A stretch of 64,000 bases of DNA, taken from NCBI GenBank assembly GCA_928212115.1, contig CAKMRJ010003334.1, forward strand, positions 25,928,677 to 25,992,676. Reading direction: 5' to 3'. Positions 42,759-55,622 of this stretch are shown here, one piece after another. The stretch comes from Lactuca virosa. Its lineage: Eukaryota; Streptophyta; Magnoliopsida; Asterales; Asteraceae. The position numbers and the translations under genes are program-made. The notes under the pieces were generated by a model. That model ran no database searches, was not told where the DNA came from, and was given only the letters and a program-made list of their open reading frames with translations. The first letter of the stretch is position 1. Each line of letters opens with the position of its first letter.

Positions 42759-44057
42759 CTAGACTTCGTACTCGAAGTCCGCTGACGCAAACAAATCCGG
42801 GTAATGCTCTCGCATCGCATCCTCCGGTTCCCATATCCATTCTGAGCCCTTCCGGTGCTGCCATTGCACCTTCACTAGCTTCACCTCTTTGTTACGGAGA
42901 ACCTTAGTTTTTCTATCCAAGACCGCAACGGGCCTCTAAATGTAGTTCAGGCTCTCATCCACCTGAATGTCGTCCAAAGAAATATCCGCAACCTCGTCAG
43001 TGACACACTTCCGAAGCTGAGACACATGGAAGGTGTTGTGAATCTAGCAAAGCTCGTCTGGCAGATCCAAACGGTAGGCCACCTTACGCACCCGGGCAGA
43101 AATCCTGAACGGAGCAATATATCGAGGCTCTAACTTGCCCCTCTCCCGAAACCTAATGACACCCTTCCATGGTGACACTTTCAGCAAAACGAAGTCTCCC
43201 ACCTGTAATTCGAGATCCAAGCGACGCCGATCAGCATAACTTTTCTGACGGCTCTGTGCGCCCCGCAGCCTGTCGCACACTTGCTGGATCAACTTGGTAG
43301 TCTTAAGCACCACCTCAGTGCTTCCCATGACTCGGTGCCCAACCTCACCCCAACAAACTAGGGTCCTACACCTCCGACCATACAACATCTCAAACGGGGG
43401 TCGGTCGATACTAGCATGATAACTATTGTTATATGAAAACTCTGCTAGTGTGAGGTATGTATCCCAACTCCCTCCGAAATCCAGTACGCATGCCCGAAGC
43501 ATATCCTCGAGTATCTGGATCGTCCTCTCGCTTTGGCCATCTGTCTGGGGGTGGTACGCAGTGCTGAAGTGTAACTGTGTGCCCAGTTCCTTGTGGATCT
43601 TCCTCCAGAATCTGGAGGTGAATCAAACATCGCGGTCCGAGACCACCGATACTGGCACTTCGTGCCTGACCACCACCTCTCGCACATAGATATCTGCCAA
43701 TTTCTCAGCAGAAATACTATCGGGGATCGGAATAAAATGGGCACTCTTCGACAATCTATCCACAATGACCCAAATGGAGTCCACACCCCTTGTCGTCCTC
43801 GGTAACTTCGTGATGAAGTCAGTGGTGATCTCTTCCCATTTCCACATTGGAATGGGTAGCGGCTGCACCTTTCTGTTAGGCCTCTGATGTTCGGCCTTGA
43901 CCTTCTTGCAGGTCAAGCACCGCTCTACAAACCACACGACCTCCCGCTTCATGCAGGGCCACCAATAACTTAATCTCATGTCTCTATGCATCTTTGTGGC
44001 CCCCGGGTGAATAGAGAACTTGGATTTGTGTGCCTCCTCCAAGATCTTCTGTCTCAC
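42759..44057 (-). pseudogene. T2 integrase and chromodomain, copy B
   Basis: Counterpart of 9352-10650 at +33407. The zinc-binding, DDE and chromodomain parts are all present, with the same CGA to TGA stop after SDRDV and the same TAG near 43043. A further stop near 42939 is specific to this copy. Confidence 0.9.
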
Positions 44058-44738
44058 TCCCCCAAATACCGGTACCTACACCCGGTCACACTGTGTCTAA
44101 AGACCCCGACCATTCCGAACAAATAAGGGAATCTGACCCCAAATCTGCTCTATCTTCCAGTTCTCTTTCTTCAAACCCTCCACCTAAGCTTCCTTGATCA
44201 TATATAACAATGGAGAGATCATCGTCATCCTCAAACAAACGTTCCCGATCGGAGCACTTACCGCCTTGCGGCTCTAAGCATCGGCCACCATGTTGGCCTT
44301 CCCTGGATGGTACAAGATCTCGCAATCGTAATCTTTCAGTACATCCAACCGTCTCCTCTGCCGCATGTTAAGGTTTTGATGATCCATCAAATACTTTACA
44401 GTTTTGTGGTTAGTAAAGATGGTGCACCGAACTCCGTACAAGTAATGCCTCCAGATTTAGAGGGCAAACACCACTGCCCCTAATTCCAGGTCGTGAGTGG
44501 GGTCGTTCGCCTCGTGAGGCTTCAACTGCCTCGAGGCGTAGGCGATCACATGCCCCCTTTGCATCAAAACTGCCTCTAACCATGTGATAGACGCATCACA
44601 ATACACCACCAAATCATCCAACCCATCGGGTAGTGCTAAAATCGGGGCCTCACATAACCTCTGTCTCAAGGTCTCGAAAGCCAACTGTTGATCCGGGCCC
44701 CATCGAAAAGTCACATTCTTCTTGGTCAAACGAGTCAA
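44058..44738 (-). pseudogene. T2 RNase H region, copy B
   Basis: Counterpart of 10651-11331, with VVYCDAS and the same stops. Confidence 0.85.
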
Positions 44739-44762
44739 AGGTACGACGATCTTGGAGAAATC

Positions 44763-45482
44763 CTAGATGAATCTCCGATAGTACCCCACTAGACCCAAGA
44801 AGCTACGAATCTCAGATGCATTATTCGGTACTTCGCACTGCATCACTGCCTCAATCTTGGCTGGATCAACCAAAATACTCTCTTGGTTGATGATGTGCCC
44901 CAAAAATTGCACCTCTCGCAACCAGAAATCACACTTTGAGAACTTGGCATAGAGCCTTTCCGTCCTCAGTGTCTCCAATACCACCCTCAGATGCTGCTCA
45001 TGCTGCTCCTTGGTCTTAGAATAGACCCAGATATCATCGATAAAAACGATCATAGACTGATCTAACATCGGCCTACACACCCTGTTCATGAGATCCATGA
45101 ACGCTGCTGGGGCATTGGTGAGCCCGAATGGCATCACCACAAACTCATAGTGACCGTACCGAGTCTTGAAAGCTGTCTTCGGTATATCCTCATCCCTAAT
45201 CCTCATCTGGTGGTACCCCGACCGAAGATTAATCTTGGAAAACCAAGATGCACACTGCAGCGGATCGAACAAATCAACGATCCTCGGGAGCGGATAACGG
45301 TTTTTCACCGTTAGCTTGTTCAACTCTCGATAATAAAAACACATCCTGTGTGACCCATGCTTCTTCTTCACGAACAGGATCGGTGCTCCCCACGGGGAAC
45401 TGATCGGATGAATAAACCCTCGGTCTAGCAGCTCCTGAAGCTGCGTAGACAGCTCCTGAAGCTGTGTAGACAGCTCCTGCAT
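44763..45482 (-). pseudogene. T2 reverse transcriptase, copy B
   Basis: A 239-codon open stretch spans the whole RT core: FVKKKHGSHRMCF, FSKINLRSGYHQ, MPFGLTNAPAAF, FIDDIWVYSK, then FLGHIINQ. The catalytic Asp before RSGYHQ is Asn here (KINL versus KIDL in copy A), so the domain is open yet inactive. Three stops present in copy A are absent. Confidence 0.9.
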
Positions 45483-46025
45483 CTCAGGCGGAGCTAGCCG
45501 GTACGGTGCCTTGGCTATTGGAGCGGCACCCGCACCAAATCAATGCGAAACTCTACTTGCCTCTCCGGAGGCACCTCAGGCAACTCCTTGGGAAAGACAT
45601 CCCTAAAATCCTGTACCACCGGTACACTGCCCAACTCTGTCGGGGTCTCAAACCTCGTATCCGAGATATATGCCAAAATTCCCGAACAACCCTGATGGAG
45701 AAGTCTCCTAGCCCTCGCAGCTGAATAGAGGGTTGGCCCCTGCGAGGCCCTCTCCCCATGAATAACCAGTTCTCCCCCACTTGGGGTTCGAACTCTCACC
45801 AGCTGGTGCTCGCAATCTATCATGGCCCCATTTCCCCTCAACCAGTCCATCCTGACGATCGTCTTCATCCCTCGCAACGGTATTGGAACCAGATCGACAC
45901 GGAACCTCTCCCCAAACACATTCAGGACACAGTACCGATATACTCTCGCATCACTCATGGTACGGTCATCCGCAATCTCAACCTCAAGCGGGGAATCCAA
46001 AGTCCCCGGAGCATCACGAAACTTC
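45483..46025 (-). pseudogene. T2 protease-RT linker, truncated, copy B
   Basis: Counterpart of the left part of 12034-12704. One G is missing near 45532 relative to copy A, which breaks the frame into RT. The protease active site, the intron and most of gag are lost in the 1228 bp deletion at 46025/46026. Confidence 0.85.
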
Positions 46026-46814
46026 AAGGATGCCCCTCATAACCTCGGCTGCAATAAGCTCGCGCGACCTCTAATCAATGGGCTTTGTACCGTCGCCCGA
46101 CCCAGATCCTGATCCTGATCCCCCTGCTCCATGACGTGTCACCACCATTCTGATCTGAAATACCATAAAACAGAATGATCAAGATATCCAAAAAGGGGAT
46201 CCTTCCACACCGTTTCTCCTTAGAGCTTACAGATCTAACATTAGTTCGGGTATAGGTCGTGTGCTTTCAGTAGTACGGGCCCAATACTACCTTCCACACC
46301 TACATGTACCTTGCCTAAGGCTCTACCTAATAAATCTAATTCGTCCCAGAACAAAACATATCTCACAACTACCGCATACCCAAATCCTAGGCTATCCTAA
46401 GATTTTCTCAATCCCATCAAACCAGAATCATAACAGACATAACAGGCTGCCCTATGTATGCAAATTATACACAGAACATGATCAAATAGACTTTCGAATA
46501 ACAGACTCTACCCTAGGACCACAACCAGACAAGGAAGAGGAAATAAGGCCAAATCAATCATTCTAAGGCTATTAGATCCTAACCGTATACAATTTTTAAA
46601 ACATACACATACAAAAAATCCATCCGACTATCATATTCCAAACATCAGTATAACATGGCTAACATATTGGTGAACCACTTACTTGAGCTCAGCCGATTAC
46701 GCGCATTGCACTCTCCCCTTTTCAGTTTTAAGAAGTTTTTAACTTTTGATTTTTGAAAACAATTTTACCATTTCCTTAGTTTGAGTCCTGACACACCCGA
46801 GAATGTGCCCGAAT
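46026..46814 (-). other. T2 gag start and leader remnant, copy B
   Basis: Only the first ~110 bp of gag remain after the deletion, followed by the non-coding leader as in 13848-14636. It ends at CGAAT (46810-46814), the target site of T4. Confidence 0.8.
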
Positions 46815-46984
46815 TGAAACATCCCAAAAATACAGTCCAAAAATTTCATTTTAAATCATTAAGAAAACCATAGTTATCAAACATCATAAAAATCATAAGT
46901 CGTGTATCTCCAAATATCATAAACATCTGTCAAATATATTAGAGTATAAACATCCCAAGCTAAACAAATGGTGTGTGCACTCCA
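46815..46984 (-). mobile_element. T4 3' LTR, distal part, copy B
   Basis: Starts TGAAACATCCC and ends in GTGTGTGCACTCCA at the Copia C1 insertion. The LTR resumes at 55587. Confidence 0.9.
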
Positions 46985-47184
46985 TGTTGGGTTTTGAGCA
47001 TTCTAGCACTCCTAAGGTGTACATGCAACTCTAAATACCTTGGATCTATGTTTTCTCTATTATACATGCAAATATGAATATTCCAAGGTATTACCCTATC
47101 TAGCATACAATCTTTGATACTTGGGTAATAAAACAAGTTTGAAGACATACCTTTTTATGTAGCTTGATTCCTTGATGCTTAAGA

Positions 47185-47959
47185 TGTTGGGTTTTGAGCA
47201 TTCTAACACTCCTATGGTGTACATGCAACCCTATAAACCTTGGATCTATGTTTTCTCTATTATACATGCAAATATTAACTATTCCAAGGTTTCATCCTAA
47301 CTAGCATATTATGAAGCACCTATAATACAAAGTTCTAGTTAGATGACATACATTTTGATGTGGCTTGAAGTCTTGATGTATTTGGCCTTAAGAGCTTAGC
47401 ACCAATAGTATCAAATGCCTCAAATGGAATCACAACACACCTAGGACAAAGGTGGCTCTTGAGAGAGAATTCCATGCACCAAAACACCTCCATATTTCTC
47501 TAAGAAAAGAAGTGGTGATTGTGGCTATGGAGTAACCTATTTATATGTAGGATTCCAAGGGTCATGGGTATAACCCATAATCCATACCCATGGGTTTTAT
47601 GATCCATGGTTCATGTGGCCCAACTCTTTATGTATCCATACATAAACTTGGTCCAACATGGATCATAAGCCCAACACATATAAATATAACTAATTATCAT
47701 AATTAGTCCCCATAGATTTAATTAGTCTCTTTTGATCACTAAATTAATTCCAAATTAATTCTTGATCGATACTAATTAAAACATATGATTTCATATTAAT
47801 ATATTATAACTTATAATATATTAATAAACCATAAATAACCTTCTCTCAAAAGTCCATCCTAACAAATTGTCCTGATGATATGCAACCCAAATGGACCATG
47901 CTACTCTCGGGTCAAGTACATACCAATAATAGTTATGGGCTTAGACATCTAATCCAACA
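47185..47959 (-). mobile_element. Solo Copia LTR nested in the C1 3' LTR, copy B
   Basis: 775 bp with TGTTGGG...CCAACA ends and a perfect TAAGA duplication (47180-47184, 47960-47964). Confidence 0.95.
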
Positions 47960-48556
47960 TAAGAGCCGAGTGCCCCAAGTGTGACACCTCAAATGGTTCA
48001 CACAACATCAAATACACTTGGAATAACTTAGAGAGAAATAAACCACTTCATGAAATCGGCTAGCCCTCACCATACACACATAGTTCTCTCTTGGTCTCAC
48101 ATGGTGGCCGATTTTGATAAGAATAAGATGCTTATATAGTTTGTCACAATTAGGGTTACACCATGTAAACCCTAATTGTCATGGCCTTTCATTTCCATGA
48201 TCCATGGGTACAAAAACACCATGGAGCATCCATGGAGCATCCTATGGGTTTTAGCCCAACTTGATAATCCATGGAGCATTAGCCCACTATACAAGTATGG
48301 ATGATTTACACAATCAACCCATATATTTAATTAGTCTCCTTTTGATCACTTAATTAATTCCAAATTAATTCTTGATCACTACTAATTAAATAATCTTATT
48401 AATATATTAGAACTTATAATATATTACCAAACCTTAAGTGTTATTTCTCTCAGTTTAGTCTATCCAAATGCATGATGCCATGCAACCCAAATGGACCATG
48501 CCAACCGGGTCAAGTACATACCAAATATTGTTATGGACTTAGACACTAATCCAACA

Positions 48557-51500
48557 GTCTCCCACTTGGATAAGTCTAAAACTATTATTGAGTATGACTT
48601 CAAAAACCGACTGGCAATCGTTGCTCTTTAAGCCGTTGTTGAACTCTGACGTTGTAACTGAACTCTAATCTCGTCAATGACTTGTCCATTAGATAAGGGA
48701 TCATATATTCCTCCATTCTAGATATCATATAGACTGAGACATAGATTATAAATCATTCTCTCTGTCCATTTGTTGTTTCCTGATTTCCGATTCATGATGA
48801 CTGACTGATTGAACAAATAAAATCAGTCCTGGCTTGGCCAAGCACTCACATGTGTCATCGCTAAATCATCGAGGGGCCCACATATATCACTTTTATCCCC
48901 AAGGTAAAAGGAATGGATAAACTTCGACTCATATGGCTTATTCTACTACTTGTTGAATCATACACAAAGGCACGTTTTATAACATCGAGTTACCAATGCG
49001 TTTTCGTGCAATCAATATATAACCAACTCATAATAACAACTCATATCTCTAGGTTTGAATAATATAAGATATTATCGTCTCATGATCACTCATGATAAAA
49101 TCCATGAAGTGAGTCAAATGAGCGTGGGTTGTATCCAATACTCAGAACTTATGAGCACTCATGAGTGTTGTAGCACCGCTTTGTCCAACATCTTAGACCT
49201 CTACAAGCCAACCCATGACAGTCTTGATTCATATCTACTTCCAACATATGACCGACTGTGGATGGTTTGAATAACTTAGTCATTCAGGAAGAACGACCTA
49301 GTTATTCTGGAAGTCAAAACATGCAAAGTGAAACACAAGAATAATCGAATCCAATATGGTCTCAGAACTTATGAATATAAATAAAACACCTTTTATTTAT
49401 CACCATATTGATTACCCATTATTCATTGTATACTGTTTCAACTATCAACGTTATACTTGAATTAAAACAATAGTTGTCCCATGCTCCAAGCATGTACACT
49501 ATGTTTTCTAAACACTAGTGATGCCATACACCAAGTATGCACACTATGCTTGTCTAAACATTAGTTATGCCATACATCAAGTATGCACACTAAGTTTGTC
49601 TATGATCTTTACTCTGTGAAATATATCGATTGAACATAATTCTAATGATTCTCATTTCACAATCCCAATTCCTTACCGCAAATGCAAGAATTCCAAATCC
49701 TGCCATTTACCAAAATCTGTTAGATTATAAACTTATATGCATTGATCCTCTTGTAATGATTATGCACAAAGTCACAAAGACTTGTCAACAGACATTACAG
49801 AGTATTCCAATGGAGATCAACGCCATGGAAATATCCTTCTTGCATTAAGTTTTTCTAATCTTACACAGATTGAATAATTTCCACCCGTGGAAACATTTCC
49901 ATATTCCCATTTTGACTATCACTTCTGAACAAGAGTTGCCTCTTTTCAGAATATGTCAATATGGTCCTTCCAAAATTAACACTATACTTCCAACTGTCCC
50001 TGGGCAACCAATCTTTGGTAAACCTTAGATTGTCCTCGACAATTGCTTAATCATTTTAGTCATTTCCAATTCTAGAATTTTCCCTTCTTAATGCCTTGAG
50101 CATTTGGAAAATTTAGAACGGATGAATATTATAGCACATGCAATCGATCCTATATCTGAAGCATATGGGATACGATTCATGATGTCTCACATAAAGACAT
50201 GATACTAGACCAGTCTTTTGCTATAGTATTTCTGTATCTATTTGCCAAGTTCTCATAATTCAGATTATGAAAAAGGATGCCATAATCATAATCGAATTTT
50301 AAAACGCAAATAATGGACCCATATATAGAATTATTTCTATATCTATTTGCCAAGTTCTCATAATTCAGATTATAAAAAGGGATGTCGTAATCATAATCGA
50401 ATTTTAGAACGCAAATAGTGGACCCATATATAGAATTTCCTTATGTTGAGCCATTCCAACACAAAATTCATATATATCCTTGACTAAATATGATTAAAAC
50501 CTCAATCTAAGCTTTTAGAATTGAAATGAAGTATAATTTCCTCTCCCTTAATTATAGCAAAACAACTTGTCAACCCCTGCAACTTCACGAATTGAAACTT
50601 TTGTTTTCTATAATTAACATTGCTGTCTTGCAATACTAATCATAATTATCATGCTCCCACTAACATGAGAATTATTATCATAACACTTATGCTCCAATAG
50701 CTTTGACATGTATCCAGAAAACAGCTGGACTTCTAGAAGTCAATACTTTATTGACTTTCTTACCAAAGTTCAGATTTCTGATACGAGATGGCTTTGATAA
50801 GACTTTATCAGGATCATACACCTTTCCTTAGATAGCACACATGTGTCTAAACAATTTCAGAACTATGAAAAGGGATGCCGTAATCATAGTCTCAATTGTT
50901 CAGACCTTTGTTATTCCTCACAAGTCCATGTTAGTGTGTCGGTTAACCACACACGCTCCACTAACGACTTTGAGAATGCAAATATCACACTTGCTATCTA
51001 CCTAAAATCTACTTAGTGAAAGCGTTTCCTCACCATCATATTCATGAATCGGAGAGAAACCTTATGACACTTAGATTGTTTATGGTGTAAGTGTTCTTAT
51101 CCAAACTCATATGGACTGAACTCAATCTTACTTTCTTGCCACCTGGCAGCACAAGGGCCTGCCATTGCTTCCAAGTTGTTATGCAACCAATTGAGAACTC
51201 TCAGAACTCATATGCAAAGCCAACTTTCACTGGAATATGCACAGAAGTAGGAATATGTCAATCACGATAGGTTATAAACCTCAAGTCGTGTGCTAGTGAT
51301 GAACTACAGGTTTTATTCTTGATTAGATCTTGAAGTTTTTCCAAGATCTCTAAGACTCCCACTGTCCTCTTGACATATAAGACTCACTTGTCAAATATTC
51401 AAGAGATAGTGCGGACTCTTTATCAAGACAAACACTTCACACAATTGGCCTAATTTGGTCTTTGTTTTATCCAAAACATCACAACTTACCAATTTCAAAT

Positions 51501-52610
51501 GTACAAGAGTAGGACACTTTTACTCTTACATTTGACAAGTGTTATAAACCTTTCTTTAATATATGTCACTCAACTTACAGTCTTGGAGTATGACTCTAAG
51601 ACTTGTTTTGGAACGAAGTATGAATCATCTTCTTGATTTAACCATTTCCACAATTCTTGATTCCTCTTCTTAGCCATATGAATGCATTAAGATGTCCTTA
51701 GAGGACTAATTGTGACATGATTTCTAAATCATTAAGATGATCACAAAACATGATACTAAAGTACTCTCCCATCTTTCTAATTTGAGAGACTTTTATCCTT
51801 CTGCCTGATTTGATTCTTCTCATTCGTTCTGCCATACATCGAAACTTTCCAACGTTTCAGAATTATACTTAAACTAGTAAGTATAACCATATTTACTAAA
51901 CTTTAGTAAAGCATGACGAATAGTCTTATCTATCTTTTGTGGTGGACTTGATCAGTGCACCAGAATGTGTACTCGATCCCTTAGTCCTTCACTTGACTCA
52001 CATATACATGTGAACAAGGAATTATTCTTAATTTTCCAAAGTTGAAAATTCTCATTCATCATACTATACAACTTGCATGATTTCCAAGTTTCTATCCAAC
52101 TGAAACCTTGGGTGATGAGAATCTTTCCTTATTTGGTAAATTATGACACTACCACAAACGAAAGAATCAAGTCCATTTTTCCAATATTGCTATCAATGGA
52201 ATCATATAAACAACCATTTTTCACAAATGCCACTGTAAGGATATTTAAAATAAATATAAAATTAAAACCTTTTTATTTTATTTCAAAAGTCTGCGGAAAA
52301 ACTTATCCTTACAGTGCAAATGCATATGAAAAACTTGTTGTTATCTATTCCTAAGCAATATATCATAACTCCTAAGCAACAGCTCAAAAATTCTGATCAC
52401 CGAACCATGCGATCGAAATCCATCTTCACGATCAGAATCAGCATATACTTCCTTTAAGTTTCTTCACTTTTCTTTGATTCTTAAAGCAACAACATGCGAC
52501 CCAGTCACATCATGTAATGAGAATCTCAGAATAGAAACTTAACAGAGTTAGATAGTGGACTTCACCTGAAGTAGAATCAAACATCTTGACTTGATCAACC
52601 CTATGATCCT
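48557..52610 (-). mobile_element. C1 decayed internal region, pol side
   Basis: Counterpart of 16377-20430 at +32180, with the same tandem units (49475-49605), shared-loop hairpins (50263-50398, 50862-50890), dyad (50930-50965) and palindromic insert (52231-52316). No intact gene. Confidence 0.75.
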
Positions 52611-53195
52611 TCAGGTAAATAGGCAGTTTTGTAACCAATGCCCCTTCCTTTGGCAATATAAACATATGGACTCTATGGAAATGGTACACGGGACTATCAC
52701 AGATTTAGACTTTTTCTTTACCATTTGGTCAACCGAGTTGACTATGGCCGATCCCTTTCCATTGGGAAGAGAAAGCTTTTTTGGATTTTCAATGTTACCA
52801 TTGTCAATGTCCATGGAAGTTTGGGAAGTTGATCTTCTAATCAAATTTGTTTTACCAGTGCTCCAAATCATTGTTGATTCAGCAGCACCTAGCAAATAGA
52901 TAAGATCATTAAGGGTCATGTCACAGTCTGTTTCATAGTAGTCCCAAGGAAACTCACTATGTGACTTAGAAAGTGATTGAACATCCAACTTTCTTAAGAC
53001 TTTGACACCTAACTCTCCCGGCTTGTCAATATGTGACTTCATCTCCAAGATGTGAGCACACATAGACCTTGCTTGCCAATAGGGCTTGAGTGACCTTGAA
53101 CTTGTGGGTTAGGGAGAATAATTAGAGGAGGTGGAGGAAGTGAAGTTCCAAGAGATTTGGGAAGATCATAGATGTCTGAACTAGACATCTTTTGG
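52611..53195 (-). pseudogene. C1 gag remnant
   Basis: A 150-codon stretch ends in CLYCQRKGHWLQNC. The start (SSSDIYDLPKSLGTSLPPPP, about 53120-53195) is in a different frame, so one frameshift near 53050 breaks Gag. Residue changes from the hybrid copy are few (for example TLND versus TRND). Confidence 0.75.
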
Positions 53196-53266
53196 GAGAT
53201 ATTCAAGATAGTTGATCTAAAGTCCTTAATATAACACCCAATACGAAATATTAAGGCTAGGACCCA

Positions 53267-53499
53267 ACACAATAATTTTATAACTTGGAAGAGGGATGCC
53301 GTAATCCAAGCTATAAATATTTGAAGGTAGGCGAATGACGATTCACCAATTTCCACCATGAAAACGAAATAATTTATTAGGTTTTAATTGGATTTGAAAC
53401 TCCTAGATCTTTTGAGATTCATTGAACTGTTCAATGGCATGTTTCAATCTCGAGTGTGCTATTCAGGTTTTGTGACTGGGATGCTGAGGATCACAAAAC
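53267..53499. repeat. Shared-loop hairpins in the C1 leader
   Basis: Stem ATTTTATAACTTGGA/TCCAAGCTATAAAT-type with loop AGAGGGATGCCGTAA (about 53275-53319) and stem GTTTTGTGA/TCACAAAAC with loop CTGGGATGCTGAGGA (53467-53499). Only one GGTTAACC dyad follows (about 53560-53590), where the hybrid has two. Confidence 0.75.
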
Positions 53500-53893
53500 A
53501 AGGTGTGAAGTAACCATGCAAATTACTTGGTACTCTTAAATGTTTATCACTCAACCGCTGTGCCGGTTAACCACACACGCTCCACCGTGCTATGATAAAC
53601 TTTAAGAAACCCTTTGCCTACTTTGGATTAGCACCTTATTCAAATTTTCCTAAGTAACTAAGATTGGGAATTTATAAGTGTTTAGTTACTTAGTATTTAT
53701 CATTATACTTATAATGAAGAGATAATTATAGTCCTTGTCCTACCCGTTCGACTAACGACCCTCCACCAGTCAAGGAAGCGGTGGGTGAGAGTGGACACCC
53801 ATTAAACTGCCATTTTATAGGCGGTAACCTTATACCCCCTTATAGGTCGGCTTCGTGAATGAGGCCTACTAACGGTAAGACTGACTTGCTCTT

Positions 53894-53898
<5 letters not shown>

Positions 53899-53945
<47 letters not shown>

Positions 53946-53948
53946 GTA

Positions 53949-53985
<37 letters not shown>
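53899..53985. repeat. (AT)n microsatellite in the C1 leader
   Basis: About 85 bp of nearly pure TA repeats with a few TATG interruptions. The matching place in the hybrid (about 21800) and in C3 (about 31895) has only a few TA units, so it expanded in this copy. Confidence 0.95.
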
Positions 53986-53987
<2 letters not shown>

Positions 53988-54607
53988 AACTTATAATACT
54001 ATAAAGTATAAGGGTTGAATTTTAACTTTTAAAATTCTAAGGGCTTAACTTGGAATTAAAGTAGTCATAAGGGAAAACTTCTCAAATTCCAAAACTTGAG
54101 GGCAAGTTTTGAAACTATTCAAAACTATTCAATTCCATAACTTATGTGTTTAAAGTAGTTTTAATACAAAAAACTCTTCAAGTTCCATAACTTGAGGACA
54201 AGTTATGGAAGACTTTAAACTATTAAAAGAATGTAACTTTTCCTTTATTCATAACTTATGAAATATTTATGAGTTTTATGATTCTTAAATGTGACTTTTC
54301 ATGTGACTTGAGGACAAGTTACAAAAACACATTTTAGAATCAACTCTTAGATTAAAATGGATTGAAAACAACAATTTCACATAACTTTTCTATTAATCTA
54401 AGCAACTCATAAGAACAAGATAATTCAATCAAACTTTTTCATGTAATTAGACTAACCATTAAACTAATACAAAACATGAATCTATTGACAATTATCTTTG
54501 AAATTGGATTAGAATGAACATTACCACATTAAAAACAGGTTTATAGGTTCAAAAACAGCTTAGGGTAATGTTCCTAGTCCAATTCCAGCCAAAACAGTCG
54601 AAGATAT
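53986..54607 (-). other. C1 AT-rich leader
   Basis: Non-coding, AT-rich, with repeats of CATAACTTGAGGACAAGTTATG-type inverted phrases (for example around 54182 and 54308) like those in C3. No gene visible. Confidence 0.65.
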
Positions 54608-54725
54608 GCTGTCTGGGGGTCCAACTCGTCGAGTGCACGAACCAACTCGACGAGTTGGATGAGTTTTGCCTTGGACTCGTCGAGTCCCTTTATGGACTCG
54701 GCGAGTCTGCTGTTCAGACAGCAAA
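54608..54725 (-). repeat. ACTCG palindrome array in the C1 leader
   Basis: Four sites: CAACTCGTCGAGTGC, CAACTCGACGAGTTGG, GGACTCGTCGAGTCC and GGACTCGGCGAGTC, bounded by TGTCTG / CAGACA. C3 has a single short CCAACTCGA remnant at the same place. The motif is that of the T2 Ty3 LTR, although C1 is a Copia element. Confidence 0.75.
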
Positions 54726-54776
54726 AAACTTCGATTTTTCAGCAATTTTAGCAAGTATAACAAGAAAATAAGCCTA

Positions 54777-54789
54777 GGCTCTGATACCA
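54777..54789 (-). other. C1 primer-binding site
   Basis: The minus strand reads TGGTATCAGAGCC beside the 5' LTR. Confidence 0.9.
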
Positions 54790-54790
54790 C

Positions 54791-55581
54791 TGTTGGGTTT
54801 TGAGCATTCTAACACTCCTAAGGTGTACATGCAACCCTAAATACCTTGGATCTATGTTTTCTCTATTATACATGCAAATATGAATATTCCAAGGTATTAC
54901 CCTATCTAGCATACAATCTTTGATACTTGGGTAATAAAACAAGTTTAAAGACATACCTTTTTATGTAGCTTGATTCCTTGATGCTTAAGAGCCGAGTGCC
55001 CCAAGTGTGACACCTCAAATGGTTCACACAACATCAAATACACTTGGAATAACTTAGAGAGAAATGAACCACTTCATGAAATCGGCTAGCCCTCACCATA
55101 CACACATTGTTCTCTCTTGGTCTCACATGGTCTCACATGGTGGCCGATTTTGACAAGAATAAGATGCTTATATAGTTTGTCACAATTAGGGTTACACCAT
55201 GTAAACCCTAATTGTCATGGCCTTTCATTTCCATGATCCATGGGTACAAAAACACCATGGAGCATCCTATGGGTTTTAGCCCAACTCGATAATCCATGGA
55301 GCATTAGCCCACTATACACGTATGGATGATTTACACAATCAACCCATATATTTAATTAGTCTCCTTTTGATCACTTAATTAATTCCAAATTAATTCTTGA
55401 CCAATACTAATTAAATAATCTTATTAATATATTAGAACTTATAATATATTACCAAACCTTAAGTGTTATTTCTCTCATTTTAGTCTATCCAAATGCATGA
55501 TGTCATGCAACCCAAATGGACCATGCCAACCGGGTCAAGTACATACCAAATATAGTTATGGACTTAGACACTAATCCAACA
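54791..55581 (-). mobile_element. C1 5' LTR
   Basis: 791 bp. It lacks the nested solo LTR and so shows its empty site. TGGTCTCACA is doubled and one of two CCATGGAGCATC units is missing relative to the 3' LTR. Confidence 0.95.
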
Positions 55582-55622
55582 CTGCAATCATCCCGAGCTC
55601 TTCCCCTTACTACCGGAAGTAC

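Larger units (their letters stand above)
25825..53175. repeat. Copy B of the ~32 kb tandem duplication
   Basis: This is the second copy of the unit that begins at position 1. It differs from copy A by the 7469 bp Copia insertion C3, by 495 bp that copy A lost (40491-40985), and by two deletions of its own (383 bp at about 29060 and 1228 bp at 46025/46026). Its right-hand Copia element continues past 53175 to an intact end at 55581. The preceding 23421-25824 should also belong to the unit but has no partner inside the window. Confidence 0.95.
46985..55581 (-). mobile_element. Copia element C1 (with nested solo LTR)
   Basis: 3' LTR 46985-48556 (split by a solo LTR at 47185-47959), PPT complement at 48557, internal region to 54776, PBS at 54777-54789, 5' LTR 54791-55581. 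Flanks are CTCCA (46980-46984) and CTGCA (55582-55586); the T4 5' LTR shows the empty site GTGCACTGCAATCATC at 63669. This is the intact partner of the hybrid in copy A. Confidence 0.95.
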
